This document shows positions 23,776-32,745 of a DNA stretch of 64,000 nt, piece after piece. Within the stretch, counting starts at the first letter, position 1, and each line of letters opens with the position of its first letter. Under the pieces are notes generated by a model. The model saw only the letters and a program-made list of their open reading frames with translations, was not told the DNA's origin and searched no databases. Source of the DNA: Massilia sp. erpn (GTDB lineage: Bacteria > Pseudomonadota > Gammaproteobacteria > Burkholderiales > Burkholderiaceae_D); NCBI RefSeq assembly GCF_024400215.1, contig NZ_CP053748.1, forward strand, positions 2,852,001 through 2,916,000, written 5' to 3'. A program made the position numbers and the translations under genes.

Positions 23776-25821
23776 TCAGGGGGCGCTGACGCGGCGCAGC
23801 TCCATGCCATACACTTTGAGCTGGCCGCCGGGCTGCTTGAGGACGCGCAGCTCCAGATTCGAGATCGGCCGCTGGCTCGAAAAGCGCACGCGCAGTTGCT
23901 GGCGGCCGGCGTGGCGGATCAGGCTTTCGCCCTGCGGCCGGCCATCGCCGGACAGCACATCGACTTTGCCAAAGTCGGCGATATTGGCGCCTTCCGCCTC
24001 CAGGTCGAAGCTGGCTTCATAACTGCCGTGCAGCAGATAGGGGATGGCCGGGCCGAAGTACAGCAAGCCGTTTTCCTGGCTGCCGGCCGCCAGCGCTTCC
24101 GGTTCAGCCTGGAAGTGGCCGATGCGGTGCGGGCTGGCGGCGCTGACCGCCACTTTGTGCGGACTGCGCGCATCGTCATTCCAGGCCGGCAGGCGCGCCA
24201 GATTGCCGGCAAAGACCCAGATGGTATAGCCGGCGAAATGCAGGATGCGGCGCGGCGCGCCGACCTGCTTGCCGAGCGTGGCCAGGTCGAGTTCCTGGGC
24301 CTGGGCATCGGGCAGCATGAGGAAGGTGTCGCCTTGCCAGGCGGCGGGACGGTACCAGCGGTTCGAGGACAGGAAGCGCATCGGCAGCGGCATGCCGTCC
24401 TGCAGCACGATCTGGCGCACGCGCACGCGCTGCTCGCTGATGACGCTCAGGCGGCCGGCCAGCCAGAAGGTCGAGTAGCCATAGTGCAGCTGATGCGCTT
24501 CGAGGAAGCGGGTCAGCTGCACCGCGTCGGTGGGCAGGGTGAGGGCGGGCGGCACGGCCGGGAAATACGCGCGGTAGGGGGTGAAGTAGGCGAACGGTCC
24601 GCTGGTGGCGAGCAGGGCCACGGCACCCAGGCCGGCCCAGCGCAGGCGCGGCGCCAGGTCGCGCTGGTCGACCAGCAAGCCGACCAGGAGCAGCAGTGCC
24701 AGCAGCAGGAAGGGCACCAGATAGCGCGCCGCCCCTTCCGGGATAGCGAGGTCGACCAGGGTGGTGCTGAGCATGAAGACCAGGGTCAGGCCGAGGCCGG
24801 TGGCCGTGAAGACCCCCAGGAACAGGCGCGCGCGCTGGCGCGGATCGCAGGACTTGACGATGGCCCAGGGCAGCAACGCGACCAGCACCAGGCCGCCCAG
24901 CATGCGCGCCAGCTGGTAGGCGCCATACGGCTTCACCACCGGCGTGCCGGCGTCGGGCAGGGCGTCGAAGGTGGCCAGCAAGCCCAGCACGGTGCCGCGC
25001 AGATGGCCGAGCATGCCATTGAAATCGAGCCACAGCATATTGGTCAGGCCGGCGCTGGCATTCACATGCAGCAGGGTGTAGCCATGCAGCGCGCTGCCGA
25101 GCACCAGGCCGGCGCCCGGCGCCGCCAGCCAGCGCAGGCGCAGCGGCGGCACCGCCTGGCCGCGCCGGACGGCGGCGCGGTCGGCCAGGGCCAGGGCCAG
25201 GGTCGCGCTCAGCAGCGGCAAGCCGTAGTAAATCAGGGCGCGCTGCGGATTGGCCCAGAACACCAGGGCGCTGAGCACGACGGTCAGACCGGCCCAGCCC
25301 CAGCGCCGCCGCCCGCTGCCGTGCAGCATGGCCCAGTGGCTCAGAAGCAGGAAGCAGGCCATATAGTAGATGGCGCCATAGGCTGCCTGGCCATAGACGT
25401 GCTCGGCCATGGCGAGCGAGATGCCGCAGCTCAGCATCAGCATGCTCAGCAGGCGGGCCGTGGTCGACTGGCCCAGCAGGCCGGTCAAGCCCCAGCTGCC
25501 CGCCAGCACCAGCAGCGCCACGATGCTGCCGGCCAGGGCATGGACGGCAAAGCCGTTCGGCAGCCAGTGCAGCAGCGGCAGGATGAAGCTGTGGGTGAAA
25601 AAGACCCACAGATCGCGGTTCACATAATGCCAGTCGTGTGGAAAGTATTCCCCGGTCTCATATATTTCCTGGGCCAGTAAATTCTTGACTGCCGCATCCG
25701 AATGAAAAAAGGTCTGGTAATTAAAGAAAATAAAGAACAGCAGCATGCCGAGATTCAGACACAGCAGGATGGGCAGTATGCGGCGATTCAATACTTCTTT
25801 ATTGGACAGGAGCGACAGCAT
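23776..25821 (-). CDS. Large GT-C type integral membrane protein
   Basis: The 681-residue protein has about ten or more hydrophobic helices in the first 430 residues and a soluble beta-rich C-terminal part. The first periplasmic loop has FNYQTFFHSDAAVKNLLAQEIYETGEYFPHDWHY, where acidic residues would be catalytic in GT-C (ArnT/GT39-like) enzymes. I infer it transfers an Und-P-linked sugar onto a glycan or lipid in the periplasm. It is the first gene after the terminator at 25871-25896 and so probably starts a new transcription unit. Confidence 0.68.
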   Translation of the reverse strand: MLSLLSNKEVLNRRILPILLCLNLGMLLFFIFFNYQTFFHSDAAVKNLLAQEIYETGEYFPHDWHYVNRDLWVFFTHSFILPLLHWLPNGFAVHALAGSIVALLVLAGSWGLTGLLGQSTTARLLSMLMLSCGISLAMAEHVYGQAAYGAIYYMACFLLLSHWAMLHGSGRRRWGWAGLTVVLSALVFWANPQRALIYYGLPLLSATLALALADRAAVRRGQAVPPLRLRWLAAPGAGLVLGSALHGYTLLHVNASAGLTNMLWLDFNGMLGHLRGTVLGLLATFDALPDAGTPVVKPYGAYQLARMLGGLVLVALLPWAIVKSCDPRQRARLFLGVFTATGLGLTLVFMLSTTLVDLAIPEGAARYLVPFLLLALLLLVGLLVDQRDLAPRLRWAGLGAVALLATSGPFAYFTPYRAYFPAVPPALTLPTDAVQLTRFLEAHQLHYGYSTFWLAGRLSVISEQRVRVRQIVLQDGMPLPMRFLSSNRWYRPAAWQGDTFLMLPDAQAQELDLATLGKQVGAPRRILHFAGYTIWVFAGNLARLPAWNDDARSPHKVAVSAASPHRIGHFQAEPEALAAGSQENGLLYFGPAIPYLLHGSYEASFDLEAEGANIADFGKVDVLSGDGRPQGESLIRHAGRQQLRVRFSSQRPISNLELRVLKQPGGQLKVYGMELRRVSAP

Positions 25822-25851
25822 CAGGACTTGGCCGAAGGAAAAAGACTGGCT

Positions 25852-25857
25852 AGTATA
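25852..25857 (-). promoter_or_regulatory. Candidate -10 box for the GT-C gene unit
   Basis: The minus strand reads TATACT here, 30 bp upstream of the start at 25821 and just after a terminator. A -35 match (TTTCTT, 17-bp spacing) is poor, so the call is tentative. Confidence 0.35.
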
Positions 25858-25870
25858 GGCCAGGCTTGTG

Positions 25871-25896
25871 AAAAAAGAAATGCGGCCCGGGCCGCA
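25871..25896 (-). terminator. Rho-independent terminator ending the Wzm/Wzt operon
   Basis: TGCGGCCCGGGCCGCA (25881-25896) is a perfect 16-bp palindrome, followed on the minus strand by TTTCTTTTTT. It lies about 70 bp past the stop of the glycosyltransferase at 25965. Confidence 0.78.
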
Positions 25897-25964
25897 GCGG
25901 GGCGCCAGGAATGGCCGCGCCCCGCTTATTTTGTAAGATTCTGTAAAACGCGGCGCGGGAATTA

Positions 25965-27176
25965 TTATTTACTTAATATTTCGCGCGGCGCCCAGCGGGT
26001 CGGCGCGAGGCGGCCGGCATCCGCCGCCAGCAGCAGGGCGCCGAGTTGGCGCGCGCTCTCGGCCCAGTCCGGCGGCTGGATGGCGGCGGCGTCCGGAATC
26101 TGGCCGGCGGCGTGCTGCTGCAGCCAGGTTTGCACGGCGGCGGCGAGCGCGCCGGCGTCACCGCTGAAATAATGGGCATGGGCGCCGCAGACTTCGCGGA
26201 ACACCGGCAGGTCGCGCGCCAGGATGGGCAGGCCGGCGCGCGCCGCCTCGACCAGGGGCAGGCCGAAGCCTTCGCCGGCGGAGGCGGCCAGCAGGGCGCT
26301 GCAGCCGTGGTACAGGCGCTGCAGCGCGGCATCGCTCGCATGGTGCAGCCAGAACAGGCGGCGGCCGTTTTCCGCGTGGCCGTCGAGGCGCGCCACCAGC
26401 GCTTCGGTCATCCAGCCGGCCTTGCCGGCGATCACCAGGCACGCGCTGCTGCCGGCCGCCCACAGGTGCTCGAAGGCATCCAGCGCCTGGCCGTGCATCT
26501 TGCGCGGCTCCAGCGTGCCCACCATCAGGAAGCTGGTGGCGCCGTCCAGCTGCGCCAGGACTTGCGCTTCCTGAGGCCGTAGCACGGCATGCGCGGGTTG
26601 GCGGGTTGCCGGGTCGGCCGCGAGGTCGGCGCCCAGCGCGAAATGGGCCACGCGCAGCGTGCCTGGATGGTGCAGCTGCGCCTGCTCGAGCCAGACCAGC
26701 AGCTCGTCGGCGACGGCGCGCGAAATGCACAGCAGGCTGTCGGCCACGCCGGCAACCGTTTCCAGCCAGCGCGTAAACCACGGGGCGGCGCCGGCCGCGA
26801 ACATGGCGGGCAGGGTGAGCGGCAGCAGGTCGTAGACGAGGAAATGCAGGCTGACCCCGTGCCGGCGCAGGTCGGCGAAGATGGCACGGTTGCCCGGCAC
26901 CTGGTCGGGACACAGGTCAAGGCCGAGGAAGCGGTCGCCGGCGCGCACCGCGATGGCTTGCGGCGCGCCGGCCGGCACGCCGCTGCCGTCGGCATGCGCA
27001 TACGCATAGTAGCCGCCGGCATCGTAGACCGGCACGACGTGGTAGCCGGCCGGCGGCGCCGCGCGCAGGGCGTGCAGCATGCTGCGCACCAGGCGCTGGA
27101 TGCCGGACTGGTCATCCTTGTGCACCAGGACCGAGAGGTCGACCAGCAACTGCGACGTGAGGGCGGCGTGCGGCAT
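25965..27176 (-). CDS. GT-B glycosyltransferase (GT4-like)
   Basis: The 403-residue protein has an N-terminal domain beginning SQLLVDLSVLVHKDDQSGIQRLVRSMLHAL. Its GT4-type C-terminal half has SFLMVGTLEPRKMHGQALDAF and the donor-binding GEGFGLPLVEAARAGLPILARDLPVFREV. The start at 27176 is supported by GGAG and lies 1 bp past the stop of the preceding gene. Its first 130 residues resemble the orphan C-terminal tail of the upstream 990-residue protein, so the two genes share a duplicated piece. Confidence 0.85.
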   Translation of the reverse strand: MPHAALTSQLLVDLSVLVHKDDQSGIQRLVRSMLHALRAAPPAGYHVVPVYDAGGYYAYAHADGSGVPAGAPQAIAVRAGDRFLGLDLCPDQVPGNRAIFADLRRHGVSLHFLVYDLLPLTLPAMFAAGAAPWFTRWLETVAGVADSLLCISRAVADELLVWLEQAQLHHPGTLRVAHFALGADLAADPATRQPAHAVLRPQEAQVLAQLDGATSFLMVGTLEPRKMHGQALDAFEHLWAAGSSACLVIAGKAGWMTEALVARLDGHAENGRRLFWLHHASDAALQRLYHGCSALLAASAGEGFGLPLVEAARAGLPILARDLPVFREVCGAHAHYFSGDAGALAAAVQTWLQQHAAGQIPDAAAIQPPDWAESARQLGALLLAADAGRLAPTRWAPREILSK

Positions 27177-27177
27177 C

Positions 27178-30150
27178 TCAAGCTCCGTGCAGCAGCAAGG
27201 GCGCCGCGGCCGGCGCGGCCAGGGCCGCCGCCAGGCGTGCGACGGCATCATCCGGCGGCGCGCCCGTGCCGCACACCACGCGCAGCAGCGGCACGCCACG
27301 GTTGGCCAGCAGCGAGGCCGGCACGGCCGGCTCGGCCGCATCAAAGCAGAGCAGGCGGTCGCCCGGCTTGAATTCCACGTGCTCCTGGTCGAGCTGCAAT
27401 TCTGGCCGGCCGATCAGGTTCAGGGTATAGGCGCGCGCATACTGGTAGCCCGTGGCGGTGGCGTACACCGGTTCCACCCGGTAGCCGGCCGGCGGCGCAT
27501 CCAGCAGGCGCCGCAGCAGGGCGGGCTGGGCGGCCGTCGCGGCCGGCGGCGTCGGCGCCGCCAGCGCGCTGACGTCGACCAGCAGCTGGGCCGGTCCGCG
27601 CCGCGGCCGGTTGGCGCTGATGCAGGCCGCCGTCTGCAGCAGATCCTGCTCGCTGGGTGCGCCGGTGCTGTCGATGGCGGCCAGGCCGGCCAGCAGGGCG
27701 CCGTGGCGCGCCGGCTCGCTGTCGCGCGCGAAGTCCTCGATGGCATCGCGGTAGCGCTGGCCGATGCGCGCCGGATGGTGCTCGGCCGCCATGAAGGCGC
27801 CGGCTGCGCGCGACAGCGCGGCGGCCAGCGCGGGGTCCTGGCGCAGGCGCAGCAGGGCCGCGCTCAATGCCTCCTGGCTGAACTGGTCGGCCAGCTTCAA
27901 GGCCACGCTGTCGGGCACTTCGGCCGCCGAGCCGTGGGCATTGATCACCGTCGGCAGGCGGTAGGCCAGGCAGTCGAGCACCGTGGCCGAGGTCTCGCCG
28001 CGCGAACGCGTGCGCAGCTGGACGGCGGCGTCGGCCGCGGCCAGGTAGAGGCGGTACAGCTCTTGCGAGGCGAAGCCGGTGATGTGGACATTGCTGCCGG
28101 CGATGCGCTGCTCCAGGCGGCGGCCGAATTCCATCACATCGTTTTCGCCGACGAAGACCAGGCGCGCCTGGCGGTCGCTGCCCAGGGCACTGTCCAGCCA
28201 GGCGTCGGCGATGCGCTCATTGCACTTGGTCAGGGCCAGCATGCCAAAGGAGCAGACCAGGAAGACGTCGTCGGCAATGCCGAGCTGGCGGCGCGCGGCT
28301 GCCTTGTCGAGTTGGCCCGGCTGCACGCGCAGCAGCGGAATCAGGCGCCAGTCGGCCGCGCTGCCGACGCCGTACCAGTGTTCGGCCAGGTCCATCGCAT
28401 GGCGCGAATGCACGATCACGCCGCTCGCATGGTCGAGCACGGCACGGTTGCAGGGGTAGTGGTAGACCGAGGCTTCGCGCCCCTGCGCCAGCTCGTCGGC
28501 GAGGGCGCGGTAGCCGTGCGACTGGTAGAGCGCGCGGCAATAGGCTTGCGGCTGCGGGCTGGCGGCGGCGGCATAGTTGGTGATGCCGCTCATATAGAAA
28601 TCATGCAGCACCACCACGCCCGGATGGCGTTCGAGCAGGCCGAACATATGCTGGTGGAAGGCCGAGTTGCCGAAGTGGTAGAGGATGCGGTCGTAGCGGC
28701 GCGCATGGGCCTCGAACCAGGCCACCGAACGCTGCGGGAAATTGGCGGCGCTCCACGGGTCGCTCAGGCTGCCCTGCGCCAGCACCACATCGATTTCGTA
28801 GTGGCGCGCCAGTTCCGGCAGCAGCTCGGCGCTGTAGTCGGCGATGCCGGAGCGCTCCGGCGGCAGGGGCGAGATATATGCCAGGCGCGGGCGGCGCGAC
28901 GGCACGGCGGTGTGCGGCGGCGCGGCGGCGCGGCGCGCCTGCAATTCTTCGAAGGCGTCAAAGGTGCGTGCCGCGCTGGCGTCCCAGGAAAACTGCTTGG
29001 CCTGCACCAGACCGTGGCGCGCCAGCTCGGCGGCAAAGCCGCTGTCGCTCAGCACCTGCTGCATGCGGGCGCTGATGGCCGCCACCGAGGTCGGGTCGAA
29101 CAGGGCGTCGGCGCGGCCGATCACCTCCGGCACGCTGCTGCAGTCGGAACCGATCACCGGCACGCCGCAGGACATCGCTTCCAGCGCCGGCAGGCCGAAA
29201 CCTTCCTGCAGCGAGGGGAAGACAAACAGCGCGGTGCTGTTGTAGAGCGCCACCAGGTCGCTGTCCGGCACGAAGCCGGTCAGCACCAGGTCGCCGTTCG
29301 CCAGGCCGTGGCGCCCGGCCAGCTGCTGCAGGCGGTGGCGGTCGGCCTCATGGATGCTGCACACCACGGCCAGCTGGTACTGCTGGCGCAGCGCCGCGGG
29401 CAGCCTGGCGTAGGCCTCGATCAAGCCTTCGATATTCTTGCGGTAATCGATGCCGCCGGTGTACATGATGAAGGGGCGCTGCAAGCCGTAGCGCGCGCCC
29501 AGCGCCGCCTTCTCGTCGGCGCTCAGGGTGCGCGGCTGGAAGCAGGCATCGACCGCCGAGGAAATATTCACCACGCGTTGCGCCGGCAATTGCAGCGCCT
29601 CCAGCGCCTCGCGGCGCGAATGGCCGGAAATGGCCAGCAGCAGTTCGGCGTTCTTCAAGCCTTGCAGCTTGCGGTAATACCAGCGCGCCACATGCGCTTC
29701 GCGCAGGTAGACGTCCTTGCGCAGCAGCGGAATCAGGTCGTACAGCGTGACGGCGGTGTCGAAGCGGCCATTGGCGGGCGCGCAGGCCGCCACCGCATCG
29801 TCGCTCAGGCCTTCGAACAGGCTGGCCACATGCACCACGTCGGGCCGCAGGCTGGCCAGGTAGTGCTCGCGCAACTGCTCGGCGGCGCGGCCGCGCCAGG
29901 CATTGCCCTGGTCGTATTCGGCCACCGGGCCGGGCACCTCGAACAGCTTGATGTGCGACGGCGGCAGCAGGCCGTCAAAGGCGCGCCGCACGGCTTCCGC
30001 GCCGGCGTCGAAGCGGCCGTTGAGCACCAGTTGCAGTTCGTGGCCACGGCTGTTGCGCGCCATCGCCTGGGCCAGGGCGAGGGAGTAGCGGCCGATGCCG
30101 CGGTTCATGCTGGCGGCCTGGCAGGCTTGCAGATCGATAAGAATACGCAT
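27178..30150 (-). CDS. Tandem double GT-B glycosyltransferase with a vestigial third N-domain
   Basis: The 990-residue protein has a first GT4 module at residues 1-395 (MRILIDLQACQAASMNRGIGRYS; FIMYTGGIDYRKNIEGLIEAY; EGFGLPALEAMSCGVPVIGSDCSSVPEV). A second module spans about 425-800 (RLAYISPLPPERSGIADYSAELLPEL; RGETSATVLDCLAYRLPTVINAHGSAAEVP). The last 137 residues (AQLLVDVSALAA...PPAGYRVEPVYA...GDRLLCFDAA) match the N-terminal domain of the next gene but lack a donor domain. It should add two sugars to a growing polysaccharide on the cytosolic face. Confidence 0.87.
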   Translation of the reverse strand: MRILIDLQACQAASMNRGIGRYSLALAQAMARNSRGHELQLVLNGRFDAGAEAVRRAFDGLLPPSHIKLFEVPGPVAEYDQGNAWRGRAAEQLREHYLASLRPDVVHVASLFEGLSDDAVAACAPANGRFDTAVTLYDLIPLLRKDVYLREAHVARWYYRKLQGLKNAELLLAISGHSRREALEALQLPAQRVVNISSAVDACFQPRTLSADEKAALGARYGLQRPFIMYTGGIDYRKNIEGLIEAYARLPAALRQQYQLAVVCSIHEADRHRLQQLAGRHGLANGDLVLTGFVPDSDLVALYNSTALFVFPSLQEGFGLPALEAMSCGVPVIGSDCSSVPEVIGRADALFDPTSVAAISARMQQVLSDSGFAAELARHGLVQAKQFSWDASAARTFDAFEELQARRAAAPPHTAVPSRRPRLAYISPLPPERSGIADYSAELLPELARHYEIDVVLAQGSLSDPWSAANFPQRSVAWFEAHARRYDRILYHFGNSAFHQHMFGLLERHPGVVVLHDFYMSGITNYAAAASPQPQAYCRALYQSHGYRALADELAQGREASVYHYPCNRAVLDHASGVIVHSRHAMDLAEHWYGVGSAADWRLIPLLRVQPGQLDKAAARRQLGIADDVFLVCSFGMLALTKCNERIADAWLDSALGSDRQARLVFVGENDVMEFGRRLEQRIAGSNVHITGFASQELYRLYLAAADAAVQLRTRSRGETSATVLDCLAYRLPTVINAHGSAAEVPDSVALKLADQFSQEALSAALLRLRQDPALAAALSRAAGAFMAAEHHPARIGQRYRDAIEDFARDSEPARHGALLAGLAAIDSTGAPSEQDLLQTAACISANRPRRGPAQLLVDVSALAAPTPPAATAAQPALLRRLLDAPPAGYRVEPVYATATGYQYARAYTLNLIGRPELQLDQEHVEFKPGDRLLCFDAAEPAVPASLLANRGVPLLRVVCGTGAPPDDAVARLAAALAAPAAAPLLLHGA

Positions 30151-30160
30151 AAGAAGGCGC

Positions 30161-31510
30161 TCAGGGTTGGCGGGAGTCGTGCAGGGCGCGCTGCAACTCA
30201 TGGAAGACTTGGCGCGCCGCGGGCGGCAGCTGCGCCAGGTCGCCGGCCGGCTGGCCGGCGGGGGCGCTGGCTGGCGCGCTCACGCTGCGCATGGCCAGGG
30301 CGCGCAGCAGCGTCACCAGGCGCGGGAAGCGTCCCAGCTGGCGGCGCAGGAAGAAGGCCAGGGCCGGACGTGCCGTGACGAAGTGCAGCACGCGCCGGCC
30401 CAGCGCCTTGAGCAGGCCGGACGCGGCACCGCGGCTGCGGCGGCGCAGCACGGCCAGGCCGTGGCGCAGCAGCCAGAACAGGTGGCGCAGGCGCCCGCGC
30501 CCCCATGCCGCCAGGCGCACGGCGGCGCGCAGCGGCTTGGCCAGGCGCCAGGCGGTGCTGCCGTAGATGCCGTTCAGTTCGTCCTGCAGGCGCGTGGCCT
30601 GCGCCAAATCGTGCTCGGCCCGGCTGCGCGTCGCGCTTTCGCGCTGGCGCAGCTGGGCTTGTTCCTGCTGCAGCTGGCTGTGCTCTTGCTGCAGCCGGGC
30701 CAGCGCGCCTTCGGCGCCGGCGGCGCGCTCGCGCAAGCCGCTTTCGTGCGCCGTTGCCCAGGCATTGGCCGCCTGCGCCGCCTCTTCGGCGGCGGCGGTG
30801 CGGCCGCGCCACTCGTCCAGCGGCCAGGCATAGGGGTGGCCTTCATACAGCGTGAAGGCGTCAGCGCCGTGCGGCGGCAGGCTGAGCGCGGCGGCCAGCG
30901 CCGCCTGTTCCTGGGCCACATAGTAGCGTTTCTGGCCATCGTGGTAGGCCAGCCGGTAGCGTGCCGCCTGCAGGGCGGCGTCGGCGCCGTCTGCGGCCTC
31001 GGCCGCGCCGCCGAGCAGCACGATCCAGGGCCGCCGCCGGGCCAGGTCCAGCCCGGCCAGCACCGCCTGCTCGTCGCCATTGACGGCGATATTCAGGAAA
31101 TGCACGGGACCGGGCACATGCTGTTCCCACACCGCGTTCAGCGTGGTCAGGGCCACGCTGCGCAGCGTCACGTCCAGGCCGCGCGCGCTGTGGGCCGCGG
31201 CCGGCGCGCGCTGGAAGCCCGAGAGCTGGCTGTCGGCCACCTCATACAACAGGGCCTCGGCAGTGGCCTCGGCGGCGGCACCCATGGCCAGATTGCAGTC
31301 GGCCGGGCGCGCCGCGCTCAGCCGGGCGTGCAGGGCCGGCACCGGCTCCAGGTTGACGCCGCGCCAGCCGCGCTGGTAGAAGGCCTGGGTGACGGAACCG
31401 TGCAGCGGGTCGGCGGCGCCGACGTCGATGTAAAAGCCGGCGGCCACATGGCGCAGGGCACGCCAGAGCAGGACATCCTCGAAATTGGGCGCGTAGGAAA
31501 GAAAGTTCAT
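30161..31510 (-). CDS. FkbM-type methyltransferase with coiled-coil and basic C-terminal extension
   Basis: The 449-residue protein opens with an FkbM SAM-methyltransferase domain (NFLSYAPNFEDVLLWRAL; GFYIDVGAADPLHGSVTQAFYQRGWRGVNLEP; a later FLNIAVNGDEQAVL). It continues into a Gln/Glu-rich coiled coil at about 235-315 and a segment IYGSTAWRLAKPLRAAVRLA followed by a strongly basic region. In Wzm/Wzt systems a methyl cap can end chain growth and be read by Wzt, with a coiled coil measuring chain length (as in WbdD). It starts 8 bp past wzt. Confidence 0.82.
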   Translation of the reverse strand: MNFLSYAPNFEDVLLWRALRHVAAGFYIDVGAADPLHGSVTQAFYQRGWRGVNLEPVPALHARLSAARPADCNLAMGAAAEATAEALLYEVADSQLSGFQRAPAAAHSARGLDVTLRSVALTTLNAVWEQHVPGPVHFLNIAVNGDEQAVLAGLDLARRRPWIVLLGGAAEAADGADAALQAARYRLAYHDGQKRYYVAQEQAALAAALSLPPHGADAFTLYEGHPYAWPLDEWRGRTAAAEEAAQAANAWATAHESGLRERAAGAEGALARLQQEHSQLQQEQAQLRQRESATRSRAEHDLAQATRLQDELNGIYGSTAWRLAKPLRAAVRLAAWGRGRLRHLFWLLRHGLAVLRRRSRGAASGLLKALGRRVLHFVTARPALAFFLRRQLGRFPRLVTLLRALAMRSVSAPASAPAGQPAGDLAQLPPAARQVFHELQRALHDSRQP

Positions 31511-31518
31511 GAGCGTCT

Positions 31519-32745
31519 TCAGGTGCGCTGGATCGCCAGTTGCGGCGCCAGCCAGGTGCAGCCTTCGAAATACGGCAGCTGCATATTCATCACATTAAAC
31601 ACCAGGGCCAGGTCGCGCCATTCATAGTTGTCGACCAGATGGGTGTCGGCGCTGTGCAGGGCGGTCGCCACCGAATAGCTGCCCGGTCCCAGGTTGAGCG
31701 GGAAGGCGAAATCGACGGTGAGCTGCTGGCCGGCCGTGACCGCGCCGATCGGCTGGCCGAGGTGGTGGGTGTTGGTGCCGAAGATGTTCTGGCCGAGGCG
31801 GTCCTTGATGCGGATGCCCAGCGTCAGGTTCGGAATGTCGGCGTGCACCGCGACCGTGATGCGCAGCGTGGCCGGGCTGCCGGCGCCGATGAGTTCCACG
31901 CGCTCGCCCTCGGCATTGAGCAGGGCGATGTCGCGGACCCCGGCTTCGCCGCTGCCGGAGATGGTCTGGACCTTGCCGCTGTCGGTCGTTTCCAGGCGCA
32001 CGGTCTGGTTTTCGCGCGCCGCAATCAAGGCATTGTAGTAATCCATGATTTCCTCGGGCGGCCCCTCGCGGCTGACGCGGCCGCCATCCAGCAGGATGGC
32101 GCGGTCGCACACCGACTGGATGGCGCCCTTGTCGTGCGACACGATCAACAGGGTCGTGCCTTCGGCGCGGAACTGGCGGATGCGCTCGAAGCTCTTGTGC
32201 TGGAAATAGGCGTCGCCCACCGACAGCGCCTCGTCGACGATCAGCACGTCGGGACGCTTGGCGGTGGCCACGGCGAAGGCCAGGCGCATCTGCATGCCGC
32301 TCGAATACACGCGCACCGGCTGGTCGATATAGTCGCCGATCTCGGCGAACGCTTCGATCGCGGGCATCAGGGCGCCCAGCTCCTCGAGCGTGAGGCCGAG
32401 CAGCTGGCCGGCCATGAAAACGTTCTGGCGGCCGCTGAAGTCGGGATGGAAGCCCATGCCCAGTTCCAGCAGCGCGGCCACGCGGCCGCCCATCTGCACG
32501 CTGCCGGTGGTGGCGGCGGCGGTGCCGGTGATCAGCTTGAGCAGGGTGCTCTTGCCGGCGCCATTGATGCCGATGATGCCCAGCGCCTGGCCCGGCGCGA
32601 CCTGGAAGCTGATGTCCTGCAGCACCCAGATGGGCTGGTGGCGCGCGCCGCCAAACGGCCACAGCCATTCGAGCAGGCGGGCGCGGTGGTTGGGGTAGCG
32701 CTTATACGCCTTGCCCAGCTGCGATACGTGGATCTGGCCGTTCAT
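31519..32745 (-). CDS. wzt: ABC polysaccharide exporter ATPase, Wzt with C-terminal glycan-binding domain
   Basis: The 408-residue protein has the ATPase at residues 1-250: Walker A GINGAGKST, signature YSSGMQMRLAFAVA, Walker B VLIVDEAL, H-loop SHDKGA. A beta-sandwich at about 270-405 follows (TLRITVAVHADIPNLTLGIRIKDRLGQNIFGTNT). That C-terminal domain is the Wzt type that recognises a modified non-reducing end before export. The start overlaps the wzm stop (ATGA), as usual for the pair. Confidence 0.92.
   Translation of the reverse strand: MNGQIHVSQLGKAYKRYPNHRARLLEWLWPFGGARHQPIWVLQDISFQVAPGQALGIIGINGAGKSTLLKLITGTAAATTGSVQMGGRVAALLELGMGFHPDFSGRQNVFMAGQLLGLTLEELGALMPAIEAFAEIGDYIDQPVRVYSSGMQMRLAFAVATAKRPDVLIVDEALSVGDAYFQHKSFERIRQFRAEGTTLLIVSHDKGAIQSVCDRAILLDGGRVSREGPPEEIMDYYNALIAARENQTVRLETTDSGKVQTISGSGEAGVRDIALLNAEGERVELIGAGSPATLRITVAVHADIPNLTLGIRIKDRLGQNIFGTNTHHLGQPIGAVTAGQQLTVDFAFPLNLGPGSYSVATALHSADTHLVDNYEWRDLALVFNVMNMQLPYFEGCTWLAPQLAIQRT

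Noticed and set aside
22552..25680. Plus-strand frame of about 1042 codons across the GT2 and GT-C genes
   Set aside because: Its product is Gln/Ala/Gly/His-rich with no motif, while the minus strand has recognisable enzymes and ribosome sites.
27079..30378. Plus-strand frame of about 1099 codons across the double glycosyltransferase
   Set aside because: Antisense shadow; the minus strand shows clear GT-B motifs and operon spacing.
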